64,000 bases of DNA from assembly GCF_044762745.1 (NCBI RefSeq), contig NZ_JBIWEX010000022.1, positions 1-64,000 of the forward strand, written 5' to 3'. This document shows, piece after piece, positions 1 through 8,613 of this stretch (position 1 is its first letter; every line of letters starts with the position of its first letter). The notes under the pieces were generated by a model, which was given only the letters and a program-made list of their open reading frames with translations, made no database searches and was not told where the DNA came from. The position numbers were made by a program, and so were the translations under genes. Source of the stretch: Psychrobacillus sp044762745 (lineage in GTDB: Bacteria > Bacillota > Bacilli > Bacillales_A > Planococcaceae).

Positions 1-84
1 AGCTTCTTCATCATTCGCTCGACTTGCATGTATTAGGCACGCCGCCAGCGTTCGTCCTGAGCCAGGATCAAACTCTCCATAATA
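1..84 (-). rRNA. rrs: 16S ribosomal RNA, 5' end only
   Basis: The reverse complement carries the universal bacterial 16S 5' primer site AGAGTTTGATCCTGGCTCAG (plus-strand 57-76), followed by the conserved GACGAACGCTGGCGGCGTGCC stretch and the start of variable region V1. The gene runs off the left edge of the window, so only about 84 nt are present. The exact mature 5' end cannot be fixed from sequence. It is transcribed away from pbuG and driven by the two promoters annotated at 260-347. Confidence 0.97.
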
Positions 85-259
85 GAGAACTTAAAAAGCT
101 CATTTTGTTTTGCTGGCATCATCATTAAATGATGTCAAAATTGTTTTGCTATCAGACTAACTAAAGTTAGTCTTTCAAGCTATATTTCTTAACGTTTTGC
201 ATGTTCAGTTTTCAATGTTCATGTTGTTTATTTTGTCGTTTTGTTTTGGCGACCTTTGT
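85..259 (-). other. rRNA leader, no gene
   Basis: This transcribed leader of the rRNA operon holds an 18-nt palindrome (GACTAACTTTAGTTAGTC on the minus strand, about 157-174) and an ATCATTTAATGAT hairpin, which probably form processing or antitermination structure. Between 348 and 467 I see only AT-rich spacer. Confidence 0.5.
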
Positions 260-289
260 ATCTTAACATCCTTTTTTATACTTCGTCAA
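260..289 (-). promoter_or_regulatory. rrn promoter P2 (sigma-A type)
   Basis: On the minus strand TTGACG (289-284), an 18-nt spacer and TAAGAT (265-260) form a sigma-A promoter about 175 nt upstream of the 16S gene. It is preceded by GAATAAAGTGTT, which also occurs inside the upstream promoter. Confidence 0.65.
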
Positions 290-318
290 CACTTTATTCG
301 ACAAAATGTTGTAAAAAG

Positions 319-347
319 ATAATAACACTTTATTCAGATAAATGCAA
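319..347 (-). promoter_or_regulatory. rrn promoter P1 (sigma-A type)
   Basis: TTGCAT (347-342), a 17-nt spacer and TATTAT (324-319) on the minus strand. Tandem promoters are usual for Bacillales rRNA operons. The spacer contains GAATAAAGTGTT, repeated just before P2. Confidence 0.55.
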
Positions 348-467
348 CTAATAACTTTAGATTGTTTAAACAGCACTTGAACCCTTGTGTTATCTATTTC
401 GAACTCTCATCTTACATCAATTTGTACATTCGCTAGTATTCTCTTTCTATCTACATTTTCCAATAAA

Positions 468-494
468 GAAAGAGAGACACTAGGCCTCTCTTTT
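468..494 (-). terminator. Terminator after pbuG
   Basis: AAAGAGAG (469-476) and CTCTCTTT (486-493) pair around a 9-nt loop. On the minus strand the stem is followed by a T-rich stretch, 13 nt beyond the pbuG stop codon. Confidence 0.7.
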
Positions 495-506
495 CATTAC
501 ATTTTA

Positions 507-1838
507 TTATAAGAAAATAAAATAACCAAGGAATATTACCCAAAGCCCATACATAATCGGATGAACTTCTTTTATTCGTCCTGCTACGGCCATAGTAATT
601 GGGTAGAAGATGAATCCAATTGCGATACCAGTTGCAATTGAGTATGTTAACGGCATTGCAATTATTACGAAGAACGCTGGAACTGCAATTTCGAATTTAG
701 TCCATTCGATATTTCCTAAAGAAGATACCATTAATACTCCTACTACTATTAATGCAGGTGCAGTTACATAAGAAGTAACAACACTTAATAATGGAAAAAA
801 GAATAAAGATAATAATAGAAGAACTCCCGTTACTACTGCTGCAAAACCTGAGCGTGCACCTGCGGCAACACCTGCAGTTGATTCCACATAAGATGTAGTT
901 GTCGAAGTACCGGCTACTGCACCTGCTGTAGTTGCAATTGCATCTGCAAGAAGTGCTTTACCTGCACGTGGTAGTTTACCTTCTTTCATTAACCCTGCTT
1001 GGTTTGCTACAGAAATTAACGTCCCTGCTGTATCAAAAAAGTTAACAAATAAAAATGTTAGAACTACGATTAAAAATTGAGCTGTTAATAGAGATGATGG
1101 ATCATTGAATATTGGTTCAAGTGCTGCTCCAAAAGTTGGTGCCATACTTGGTACATGTCCCACAATTGCTTTTGGAATCGGTACTAGGCTAAAAATCATA
1201 CCAACTACAGCAGTGATTAACATACCATAAAAAATTCCGCCTTTAATTCCTTTAACCATCATAACAACTGTAACGACTAAACCGAATATTGTAAGAAGGA
1301 CATTAGGATCTGTTAAATCTCCTAAACCAACTATTACGTTTGGATTGCTTACGAGAATTTTTGAGTTTTGTAAACCAACAAATGTAATAAATAAACCAAT
1401 TCCTGCGCCTACCGCAAATTTCAATTCGGCTGGAATCGCATTAATAATTGTCTCACGAATACCGGATAAAGATAAAAGAATAAAAATAACACCTGCTACA
1501 AAAACTCCTGTTAACGCTACTTGCCATGGAATTCCGAATTCTAATACAACTGTATACGCGAAGAACGCATTAAGTCCCATTCCTGGAGCAAGGGCAATAG
1601 GATATTTTGCTAATACACCCATCAAGATCGATCCGATAGCAGCTGCGATAGCTGTAGCTGTAAATACCGAGCCTTTATCCATATACATAAAATCTGGCAA
1701 ACCTTCTACAGTCTCAAGCGATAGAGTCATCGGGTTTACTACTAGGATATATGCCATTGCTAGAAATGTTGTTAAACCACCAATAATCTCGTTGCGATAG
1801 TTTGTCCCTAGTTCTTCAAATCGAAAATACTTTTTCAT
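507..1838 (-). CDS. pbuG: Guanine/hypoxanthine permease, NCS2 family
   Basis: Multi-pass membrane importer of hypoxanthine and guanine for purine salvage, 443 aa from the chosen start. The N-terminus KKYFRFEELGTNYRNEIIGG, followed by TTFLAMAYILVVNP and the GMGLNAFFAY motif, is characteristic of the AzgA/PbuG branch of the NCS2 family. About 12 hydrophobic segments span the protein. The open frame begins at 1850, but GGAGG sits inside that extension directly before the ATG at 1838, so 1838 is the likely start. It lies downstream of guaA on the same strand, as in Bacillus subtilis. A guanine-class riboswitch with its own terminator lies in the 5' leader, so it should be shut off by excess guanine. 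Confidence 0.93.
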   Translation of the reverse strand: MKKYFRFEELGTNYRNEIIGGLTTFLAMAYILVVNPMTLSLETVEGLPDFMYMDKGSVFTATAIAAAIGSILMGVLAKYPIALAPGMGLNAFFAYTVVLEFGIPWQVALTGVFVAGVIFILLSLSGIRETIINAIPAELKFAVGAGIGLFITFVGLQNSKILVSNPNVIVGLGDLTDPNVLLTIFGLVVTVVMMVKGIKGGIFYGMLITAVVGMIFSLVPIPKAIVGHVPSMAPTFGAALEPIFNDPSSLLTAQFLIVVLTFLFVNFFDTAGTLISVANQAGLMKEGKLPRAGKALLADAIATTAGAVAGTSTTTSYVESTAGVAAGARSGFAAVVTGVLLLLSLFFFPLLSVVTSYVTAPALIVVGVLMVSSLGNIEWTKFEIAVPAFFVIIAMPLTYSIATGIAIGFIFYPITMAVAGRIKEVHPIMYGLWVIFLGYFIFL

Positions 1839-1872
1839 GAGATCCTCCATTTTGTGTCTCGATAACGAAAAA

Positions 1873-1903
1873 AAGCATACGACCTACTAACGGTCGTATG
1901 CTT
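1873..1903 (-). terminator. Riboswitch expression-platform terminator of pbuG
   Basis: A perfect 12-bp inverted repeat, AAGCATACGACC / GGTCGTATGCTT, with a 7-nt loop, followed by seven T residues on the minus strand. It lies between the purine aptamer and the pbuG start. Its ACGACC arm resembles the aptamer closing stem, as expected for mutually exclusive folds. Confidence 0.88.
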
Positions 1904-1943
1904 AAAAGTCCTTAATCAGTGAAAGTTTAATACTTTCATTCTA

Positions 1944-2010
1944 ATCGTAGTCGAATCATTTACGGTGATTCGGTAGAGACTTTCGGGCCTTATTCCCAAC
2001 GTTATACGAC
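1944..2010 (-). promoter_or_regulatory. Purine riboswitch, guanine class (pbuG)
   Basis: The minus strand shows the purine aptamer: closing stem TCGTA/TACGA, TATAA, then GGGAATAAGGCCC, GTCTCTACC, ACCGTAAAT and the 3' segment CGACTACGA. The nucleotide before the 3' closing strand, equivalent to position 74 of the xpt aptamer, is C. In this family C74 selects guanine and hypoxanthine, and U74 selects adenine. Confidence 0.93.
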
Positions 2011-2160
2011 GACATATTCAAATTATGATAGTAATATAACACTATTATTTTTAAAAATCAATATCAAATCCGAACATTTTTTCAAAAAAATATTTTATAG
2101 TTCGTTTTTCTGTTTATAGATAATAATAACCTACGATCATAGAATAAATATAAAAAAAAG

Positions 2161-2185
2161 CTAAAATCCACGAATTGGATTTTAG
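2161..2185 (-). terminator. Terminator after guaA
   Basis: CTAAAATCC / GGATTTTAG, a perfect 9-bp stem with a 7-nt loop, followed by a run of T residues on the minus strand, 12 nt past the guaA stop. Confidence 0.85.
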
Positions 2186-2196
2186 ACTTTTTATTA

Positions 2197-3750
2197 TTAT
2201 TCCCACTCAATCGTCGCTGGTGGTTTACTCGTTACATCATACAGTACGCGGTTAATATGTGGTACTTCATTTACCAGACGCACGCTTACTTTTTCTAGGA
2301 CATCCCATGGGATACGTGCCCAGTCAGAAGTCATTCCATCTATAGAAGTTACTGCACGGATACCGATTGCGTAGTCATACGTACGAGCATCGCCCATTAC
2401 GCCAACGCTACGGATGTCTGGAAGTACAGTGAAGTATTGCCAAATATCACGATCCAGTCCTGCTTTTGCAATTTCTTCACGAAGAATTGCATCTGATTCA
2501 CGAACGATTTCTAATTTTTCTTCAGTTACTTCACCAAGAACGCGGATACCTAATCCCGGACCTGGGAAAGGTTGACGCCAAACGATTGCTTCATCAAGAC
2601 CAAGCTCTAAACCAAGTGCACGTACTTCGTCTTTAAACAATGTTTTTAATGGTTCGATTAACTTGAACTGCATATCTTCAGGTAGTCCACCTACATTATG
2701 GTGAGATTTAATTGTTTGAGCTGTTGCAGTACCAGATTCAATAATATCTGTATATAGAGTACCTTGAGCTAAGAAATCCATACCATCTAGTTTAGAAGCC
2801 TCTTCATCAAATACATAAATGAATTCGTTACCGATAATTTTACGTTTCTTTTCAGGGTCAGAAACTCCTGCAAGTTTATTCATAAAACGCTCACGAGCAT
2901 CAATTTTGATCACTTTCATATTAAAACCTTCCGTGAAGGTCTTCATCACTTGTTCAACCTCACCTTTTCGGTTTAGGTTGTGATCCACGAACATACAAGT
3001 TAACTGGTCACCAATTGCTTTATGAATTAGAACAGCAACTACAGAGGAATCTACTCCACCACTTAGTGCACATAGAACCTTTTTGTCGCCAACTTCCGCG
3101 CGAATTTTTTCGATTTCCATTTCTACAAAGCTTTCCATAGTCCAGTCGCCTGTTGCATGGCAAATATCGAACACGAATTGGCGTAGTAAATCAATTCCGT
3201 AAATAGAATGTCTTACTTCTGGGTGGAATTGAACTGCGTATAAATTCTTCGCTTCATTTGCCATTGCAGCAACTTCACAAGAAGGGCTCGTTGCAATTAC
3301 TTCAAATCCTTCTGGAGCTACTGTTACATGGTCACCGTGACTCATCCAAACAACTTGGTTTGCAGGAAGTTGTCCAAATAAAGCCGTAGCATTTTTCACA
3401 TCAATTTCCGCTTTACCATATTCTCTATGAGAAGCTTTTTCCACTTTCCCACCGAAATGTTGCGACATTAATTGCATCCCGTAACAAATACCTAAAATAG
3501 GAACACCAATGTCATAAATCGCTGGATCAATATGAAATGCATTTTCATCATATACTGAGTTCGGACCACCAGAGAAAATGATTCCCGTAGCATTCATCTT
3601 CTTTAAATCTTCCGCTGTTACTGTATGTGGGTGTAACTCACTATAAACTCCAAATTCACGAATACGACGCGTAATTAGCTGATTATACTGACTACCGAAA
3701 TCTAGTACAACAATTTTTTCTTGTTCTTTCAACAATGGAGTTGAAGTCAT
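2197..3750 (-). CDS. guaA: GMP synthase (glutamine-hydrolysing)
   Basis: Converts XMP, ATP and glutamine to GMP, the last step of guanine nucleotide synthesis, in the cytoplasm. From the N-terminus: a class I glutamine amidotransferase with the nucleophile Cys89 in GICYGMQ and the His176/Glu178 pair in QFHPEV; an ATP pyrophosphatase domain with LSGGVDSS at 229-236; and the C-terminal dimerization domain ending KPPATIEWE. The length of 517 aa is close to the usual 513. The frame opens at 3756, but AGGTGG directly abuts that ATG and is 6 nt from the ATG at 3750, so 3750 is preferred. A guanine riboswitch leader precedes it. Confidence 0.96.
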   Translation of the reverse strand: MTSTPLLKEQEKIVVLDFGSQYNQLITRRIREFGVYSELHPHTVTAEDLKKMNATGIIFSGGPNSVYDENAFHIDPAIYDIGVPILGICYGMQLMSQHFGGKVEKASHREYGKAEIDVKNATALFGQLPANQVVWMSHGDHVTVAPEGFEVIATSPSCEVAAMANEAKNLYAVQFHPEVRHSIYGIDLLRQFVFDICHATGDWTMESFVEMEIEKIRAEVGDKKVLCALSGGVDSSVVAVLIHKAIGDQLTCMFVDHNLNRKGEVEQVMKTFTEGFNMKVIKIDARERFMNKLAGVSDPEKKRKIIGNEFIYVFDEEASKLDGMDFLAQGTLYTDIIESGTATAQTIKSHHNVGGLPEDMQFKLIEPLKTLFKDEVRALGLELGLDEAIVWRQPFPGPGLGIRVLGEVTEEKLEIVRESDAILREEIAKAGLDRDIWQYFTVLPDIRSVGVMGDARTYDYAIGIRAVTSIDGMTSDWARIPWDVLEKVSVRLVNEVPHINRVLYDVTSKPPATIEWE

Positions 3751-3800
3751 TAGCATCCACCTCTTCTTTATTAGTAATCTAAATCAATCCTCGAAATTAA

Positions 3801-3838
3801 AAAAACGCATAAGAAAGCTTCCTCTTTCTACGCGTTTA
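3801..3838 (-). terminator. Second hairpin in the guaA leader, terminator-like
   Basis: On the minus strand AAACGC..TAGAAAG and CTTTCTTA..GCGTTT form an interrupted stem around an AGGAAG loop, followed by seven T residues. It lies between the riboswitch terminator and guaA, so this leader has two consecutive termination points. Confidence 0.6.
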
Positions 3839-3855
3839 TGTTCTCTACTTCAAAA

Positions 3856-3899
3856 AGGTGAATGCAAATGCCAAAAAAAGGCATGATTGCATTCACCTT
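3856..3899 (-). terminator. Riboswitch expression-platform terminator of guaA
   Basis: A long hairpin, AAGGTGAATGCA..ATGCC / GGCAT..TGCATTCACCTT, with an all-T loop, followed by TTTTT on the minus strand and directly adjoining the aptamer. Confidence 0.88.
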
Positions 3900-3966
3900 C
3901 ATAGTCAAGTTATTATCGGTAACTTGGTAGAGACATCCGAACCATATTATCGGACATATACGAGGG
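3900..3966 (-). promoter_or_regulatory. Purine riboswitch, guanine class (guaA)
   Basis: The minus strand reads TCGTATA, then GTCCGATAATATGGTTCGGA, GTCTCTACCAAGT, TACCGATAAT and ACTTGACTATGA. This matches the purine aptamer with its two loop-capped arms. The specificity position is C (GAC before TATGA), indicating guanine. End product GMP/guanine is therefore predicted to repress guaA transcription. Confidence 0.92.
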
Positions 3967-4017
3967 CAACTTAGTCAATTTAATTTGAATATAGTTTACA
4001 GCTTGTGGCATGTAAAA

Positions 4018-6201
4018 TCAACTGCTTAGCTGATTGATTAAATTTTCCCAACTTTCCCGCATCAATAGGTAATTAATCTCTAGTTTATTACCACCGTAGA
4101 ATCCTTCTTCATATGCTCTTGTCAACTTCTTCATATGGTTCCCACTAAAATATCCATCGATCCGTGTTGCGTAATCCGTTAATGTTTGGCCCTGTTCTTT
4201 CACATAGCCATAAGAATGAAGCTGTCTGAGTAACTGATGATACATCTTTTCAAACGTTTCCCAATCATTTTTTCTTATCCGGTAAGCAGGGATCAGTACT
4301 TTTGATAACCATTTGCGTCTAAAATGGTAAGCAAGCAAACTGATAAAAGCTAGTCCGATAATTGTCCATATAAATGCAGCTTTTCGGTCCAATACCCAAT
4401 TTACACTACTGCTCATTACTTCCGTGAATTTTTCGGAAATCTCTGTTCTGTCTGTCTCCGGCTTTGGTTTTGTAGGAGCAGGTGCTGGTGTCTGCACTGG
4501 AGCTTCCAATTCATCCGTTTGTATATCTAAATCATAGTTTACGTTTGCACTATTGGAAAATCCAATCGTGGGTTCGAAAGTCATCCATCCTATATTCGGA
4601 AAATACGCCTCGACCCATGAATGGGCGTTGTTATTCGTTATTTCATAAACAGGAACACTGTCTTCTCTTTGCACAATCTCTCCAGGCGCAAAGCCTTTCA
4701 CCCAACGTGCTGGGATTCCTTCCGAACGAAGCAAAACAACCATAGAAGTTGAAAAGTTATCACAATATCCTACCTTCGTATCAAATAAAAATTGATCGAC
4801 GTAATCCGTATCCCCTTCTGGAATTGCTGCTAGTTGCTGATTATAACGAAAGCTGTTTTGACTGAAGTACCGCTCAATGGATTTTGCTTTTTCATATAAG
4901 CTTCCGTCCCCTTCCGTAATTGAGGTAGCTAACTCTCTTACTCTAGTTGGTAAAGTTTCAGGCAATTGTAAATACCGATCGAACTCACTTGTTAGACTAT
5001 CCAAACTGTCTATTTTCGTGTTTCGGAGAGCTTTTAAGCTATACACGGGCTCACTATAAGCAACGTCATAATTTCTTATAGGCACAGTACTACCACCATT
5101 GAACGTAGAAATTTTTTGATCTGTTTCATTCCATGAAAGAGTAAATGGCTCTAGCGCATCTACCCGCTTAATGCCATAAGGTTGCATGACAAAAGGATAG
5201 TCCTGTAGCATAGAAATGCTTGCAATCGCCGTTCTTTCTTCCTCGCCTGGTGCAATGTCAGATTGAATTATTTCTCCTACTTGATAGCTACTAATTTGTG
5301 CATCTGTATTAGATTGAATCCACCCTTTAGATGTATACGTATCCTTCGTCTCGATTTTCCAATACTGTTTGGTCGGAACAACAGCTGTAAATACAGGAGA
5401 ATCATCTGCGTCAAATGCTCCGCCTAAGTTTTCATCATTTTCTCCGTAACCTACGCTCCGGTGCATCCCCGTTCCGTATCGACCCTCCCCAGTAGAAGGT
5501 TTAGCAGAAGTGAAAAAAGGGACAGGATCTGGCCAACTTGGTCCAGCCTTCGGTAAAATAAAGGCCAATGTTCCACTGATCACAAGTATTCCAATGAGAC
5601 TTCCTACACCACCAAGTAAAAATGGGACTTTCACTTGCTCTTTATTTTCATAGCCAATCTTTTCGACATACAATAATCCCATTGCGATAAACCCAGAGAC
5701 TAATGCAATTACAATACTTTTTTCACCATTATACGGACTAAAAGTATCAAGGATTGTTATAAATAAAACCGTGAGTACAAAAAATAAAAGTATACTTTTT
5801 CTAACACGAATCCAATAATTTAATAAATATGTCGTCATCCATAGTAGTAAAAAAAATAAAAATGTGCGAAAAGGATTTGTTACCGCCAACCATTCGCGTG
5901 TAACTAAAGCAGTTAAGTTTACACGAAGCGCTTCTGCCAAATAAGAAAAAGTATCCCGAGAGAAAAACGAAAAATCAGTATAAATAGAAATAATAACCCA
6001 ACAAATTAAAACCAATTTTAATGGGGCTGCATAATACCATTTCAATCTCACAAAGTAAAATAAAAAGGAGATCAATAAATACAAACTAAATAAATACAAA
6101 TGATCGGTATCCGTTAGCTCAATAACCGGTTTTAACCATTCAACCATTAAAACAAATACAAATAAATATATAAAAAAAGAAAGCACTGTTTTCTTACTCA
6201 T
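4018..6201 (-). CDS. Membrane-bound transglutaminase-like protein (TgpA/YebA family)
   Basis: 727 aa. The N-terminal third holds about six hydrophobic segments, resembling the DUF3488 membrane domain of TgpA. An extracytoplasmic stretch follows, then a transglutaminase core with Cys in VGYCDNFSTSMVVLLR, His in NNAHSWVEAYFP and Asp/Glu in WMTFEPT. There is a Pro-rich linker (APVQTPAPAPTKPKPE), one more membrane helix and a C-terminal DUF4129-like tail. It is the last gene of a three-gene operon. Its ATG overlaps the preceding stop by 4 nt, with GGAGGTGA upstream, so translation is probably coupled. The same neighbours (MoxR ATPase, DUF58, transglutaminase, guaA) occur as yeaC-yeaD-yebA-guaA in B. 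subtilis. The substrate is unknown. Confidence 0.85.
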   Translation of the reverse strand: MSKKTVLSFFIYLFVFVLMVEWLKPVIELTDTDHLYLFSLYLLISFLFYFVRLKWYYAAPLKLVLICWVIISIYTDFSFFSRDTFSYLAEALRVNLTALVTREWLAVTNPFRTFLFFLLLWMTTYLLNYWIRVRKSILLFFVLTVLFITILDTFSPYNGEKSIVIALVSGFIAMGLLYVEKIGYENKEQVKVPFLLGGVGSLIGILVISGTLAFILPKAGPSWPDPVPFFTSAKPSTGEGRYGTGMHRSVGYGENDENLGGAFDADDSPVFTAVVPTKQYWKIETKDTYTSKGWIQSNTDAQISSYQVGEIIQSDIAPGEEERTAIASISMLQDYPFVMQPYGIKRVDALEPFTLSWNETDQKISTFNGGSTVPIRNYDVAYSEPVYSLKALRNTKIDSLDSLTSEFDRYLQLPETLPTRVRELATSITEGDGSLYEKAKSIERYFSQNSFRYNQQLAAIPEGDTDYVDQFLFDTKVGYCDNFSTSMVVLLRSEGIPARWVKGFAPGEIVQREDSVPVYEITNNNAHSWVEAYFPNIGWMTFEPTIGFSNSANVNYDLDIQTDELEAPVQTPAPAPTKPKPETDRTEISEKFTEVMSSSVNWVLDRKAAFIWTIIGLAFISLLAYHFRRKWLSKVLIPAYRIRKNDWETFEKMYHQLLRQLHSYGYVKEQGQTLTDYATRIDGYFSGNHMKKLTRAYEEGFYGGNKLEINYLLMRESWENLINQLSS

Positions 6202-7403
6202 GAACGAGTCACCTCCAAAAACGCTTGGGCAAAACGATCTTTCGGAATAGTATGAACGCGTATCCCTCTACTGGCAGCAAATTGCTGCATGACTTGAGCC
6301 TCTTTCGTTAACTTTTCGTCTTTTTGTTTGACAACAAAGCATGTGCAAACACGCAAATTACTTGCCGTTTTTTGAACACTATCTATCCATTCATATGTAA
6401 GATTACTTGTAACATATAAAAGAGAAGTTGCTTGGGCTAATGCCCCGTCATGTAACATGACTTGTTCTATTGGCTTTGTTAAATCCGGTTGAACTTTCGT
6501 TAAATGATAAAGTGCTCGTTGCAATTGGGCTTCACTTTGAACAGTTGGAATATAAAAACGATTTTCACCAAGCGACAAAAATGCACTGGATGCTTGATGA
6601 CGCACGATTGCTTGTAAAATCGAGGCAGTTAAATCGACCATTTCTTCAAAAGAGTCAGCCGGTGTCCGATCCATCAAGACGAATAAATCTTGGGATTGAC
6701 GGTCTTCAAACTCTTTCGTTTTAAGCGTTTGCGTTCTAGCAAAGGACTTCCAGTGAATCCAAGAAACCCGGTCACCCGGTTGATAAGATCTTACGCCTGT
6801 CGCCATGGAAGTGTCTTTCATCGTTTGAATTCTAGAGGCAGCTGCTCCTTGGTCATAGCGCGTTTCAATTGGGACATATACCATTTCCGTTACGTTTGGA
6901 AATACAAGCACGGTTTTGGAATTGGGAATAAATGCTTCTTTCTTTACCCACCCAAATAGATCACTCACTTGGATTGTTAGCCCCTCTAGTACATGCTCCC
7001 CCCTAGGAATATGATCCATTTCATAAGTCCAAATAAACTCTTTTTGCATCCCCCAAAAAATCATTCGTTTCCACGAAGTGATCCGCGCTAATGTTGGACT
7101 AACTTTTTCTTCAAACTTCACATACATAAGCGGAAAATGATTGTTTCTTTTTACACGAATAGTTGCAGAAAATTTTCCACCACTAAAAACATTACGAGTT
7201 TCGATTGTTCTATTTACTTCCAACTTTGAAAGCGGATAAAAAAATAAGAGCAAGGAGTAGATAGAAAGCGGAATTAACGAATAAAATAAAAACCAGCTAA
7301 CAAATCCACCTTGAAACATGGCATAAACAAACGTTACGATTAGAAGAAACGTAATTCCAACAAAACCTTTTAACTGTCGTAATCGTTTAAATCGCTTTTT
7401 CAT
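6198..7403 (-). CDS. DUF58 domain protein (YeaD family)
   Basis: 401 aa. Two hydrophobic segments near residues 13-55 anchor it. An extracytoplasmic region of beta character follows, then the DUF58 signature GVRSYQPGDRVSWIHWKSFA and a von Willebrand A-like fold with LFVLMDRTP. DUF58 proteins pair with MoxR ATPases and are thought to act as MIDAS-type partners in assembly or metal-insertion processes. The biochemical role is not established. It overlaps its neighbours by 4 nt on both sides, so the three genes form one transcription and translation unit. Confidence 0.85.
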   Translation of the reverse strand: MKKRFKRLRQLKGFVGITFLLIVTFVYAMFQGGFVSWFLFYSLIPLSIYSLLLFFYPLSKLEVNRTIETRNVFSGGKFSATIRVKRNNHFPLMYVKFEEKVSPTLARITSWKRMIFWGMQKEFIWTYEMDHIPRGEHVLEGLTIQVSDLFGWVKKEAFIPNSKTVLVFPNVTEMVYVPIETRYDQGAAASRIQTMKDTSMATGVRSYQPGDRVSWIHWKSFARTQTLKTKEFEDRQSQDLFVLMDRTPADSFEEMVDLTASILQAIVRHQASSAFLSLGENRFYIPTVQSEAQLQRALYHLTKVQPDLTKPIEQVMLHDGALAQATSLLYVTSNLTYEWIDSVQKTASNLRVCTCFVVKQKDEKLTKEAQVMQQFAASRGIRVHTIPKDRFAQAFLEVTRS

Positions 7404-8350
7404 TGATTTACTTTCCTCTTATACGGGACCGGTGTTCGCTTAATAATTCGAACTATTACTTCCTCTGTGGAAATCCCATCATATCTAGCTTCCGGTCTGA
7501 GGATAACACGATGCCCAAAAACGAAGGGAGTTAAGTATTGAATATCGTCTGGTATGACAAAATCCCTTCCTTGAAGCAATGCATAACTTTGCGCGGCTCT
7601 CATTAGCGCTATGGAAGCCCTAGGACTTACCCCTAGATAAATATACGTATCTAGTCTCGTTCGATTGGCGAGATCAACAATATATCCTTTCATTGTCTGA
7701 TCTACTTTCACCATTTTCACTTGTTTTTGTAAATTTATTAATTGTTCCAATGAAATAACAGATTCTATATGCTCAATTGGCGTTAACTTTTCTACTCGAT
7801 CGAGTATTTCTATTTCTTCACTTGGATGCGGATATCCCATTTTCAATTTCATTAAAAATCGGTCTAGCTGTGCTTCTGGTAGTGGGTATGTCCCTTCATG
7901 CTCAATTGGATTTTGTGTTGCCATAACGAAAAATGGTTTTGGTATGGGCATAGTTATTCCATCTATTGTGACGGATGCCTCTTCCATTCCTTCGAGGAGT
8001 GCGGATTGTGTCTTAGGTGAAGTTCGATTGATTTCATCTGCGAGTATTATATTCCCCATAATTGGTCCTGCTCTAAATTCAAACTCCATTTCTTTTGGAT
8101 TGTAAATGGAAACCCCTAATACATCGGATGGCAATAAATCTGGCGTAAATTGAATCCTTTTAAAATCGGCACCGATTGATTTGGCAAGCGCACGAACCAT
8201 CATTGTTTTTCCAACACCCGGTACATCTTCTAGAAGTACATGCCCTTCAGCAAGAAGTGCGACTACTGCAAGTTCTGCAATATTTTTTTTTCCGATCATC
8301 ACTTTTTCTATATTTGTAATAATTGATTGGATTTGCAACTGTTCCATCAT
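7400..8350 (-). CDS. MoxR-family AAA+ ATPase (YeaC)
   Basis: 316 aa. Walker A in EDVPGVGKTMM, Walker B in IILADEINR, sensor 1 in FVMATQNPIE and the MoxR motif GTYPLPEAQLDRFLMKL are all visible. MoxR ATPases act with DUF58/vWA proteins as chaperone-like assembly factors. It is the first gene of the operon. The start is ATG-ATG (8350 or 8347), with GGGGG 7-10 nt upstream. The stop overlaps the DUF58 start by 4 nt. Confidence 0.9.
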   Translation of the reverse strand: MMEQLQIQSIITNIEKVMIGKKNIAELAVVALLAEGHVLLEDVPGVGKTMMVRALAKSIGADFKRIQFTPDLLPSDVLGVSIYNPKEMEFEFRAGPIMGNIILADEINRTSPKTQSALLEGMEEASVTIDGITMPIPKPFFVMATQNPIEHEGTYPLPEAQLDRFLMKLKMGYPHPSEEIEILDRVEKLTPIEHIESVISLEQLINLQKQVKMVKVDQTMKGYIVDLANRTRLDTYIYLGVSPRASIALMRAAQSYALLQGRDFVIPDDIQYLTPFVFGHRVILRPEARYDGISTEEVIVRIIKRTPVPYKRKVNQ

Positions 8351-8539
8351 TTGTTTTCCCCCGGCTTTTTTATTGAAAGACTAGTTTGAAAATTAATATA
8401 ATACTTAATTAGCATACCGAATATTACAATATAATACAAACAAGAAAAACCGAACCATCTATAAGATATAACTCATTTTCAGCAGATTTCTGCTGGCGAA
8501 GAATCGTGCGGTCACTTCTCCAATATCCAGAAAGAAAAA
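8351..8539. other. Gap between nadE and the moxR operon
   Basis: No ORF is supported. An AT-rich block near 8385-8440 probably holds the moxR promoter, but I could not choose a convincing -35/-10 pair. A small CAGCAGA/TCTGCTG hairpin lies near 8480. Confidence 0.4.
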
Positions 8540-8577
8540 AGTAGAGGTGGGAACTTCAATATTTCCCACACTCTACT
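8540..8577 (-). terminator. Terminator after nadE
   Basis: AGTAGAG.TGGGAA / TTCCCAC.CTCTACT forms a 13-14 bp stem with a loop of about 10 nt. On the minus strand it is followed by TTTTTTCTTT. Confidence 0.85.
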
Positions 8578-8613
8578 ATTTCTTACTTATTGGATTATCA
8601 CGGCTAATGCTTA

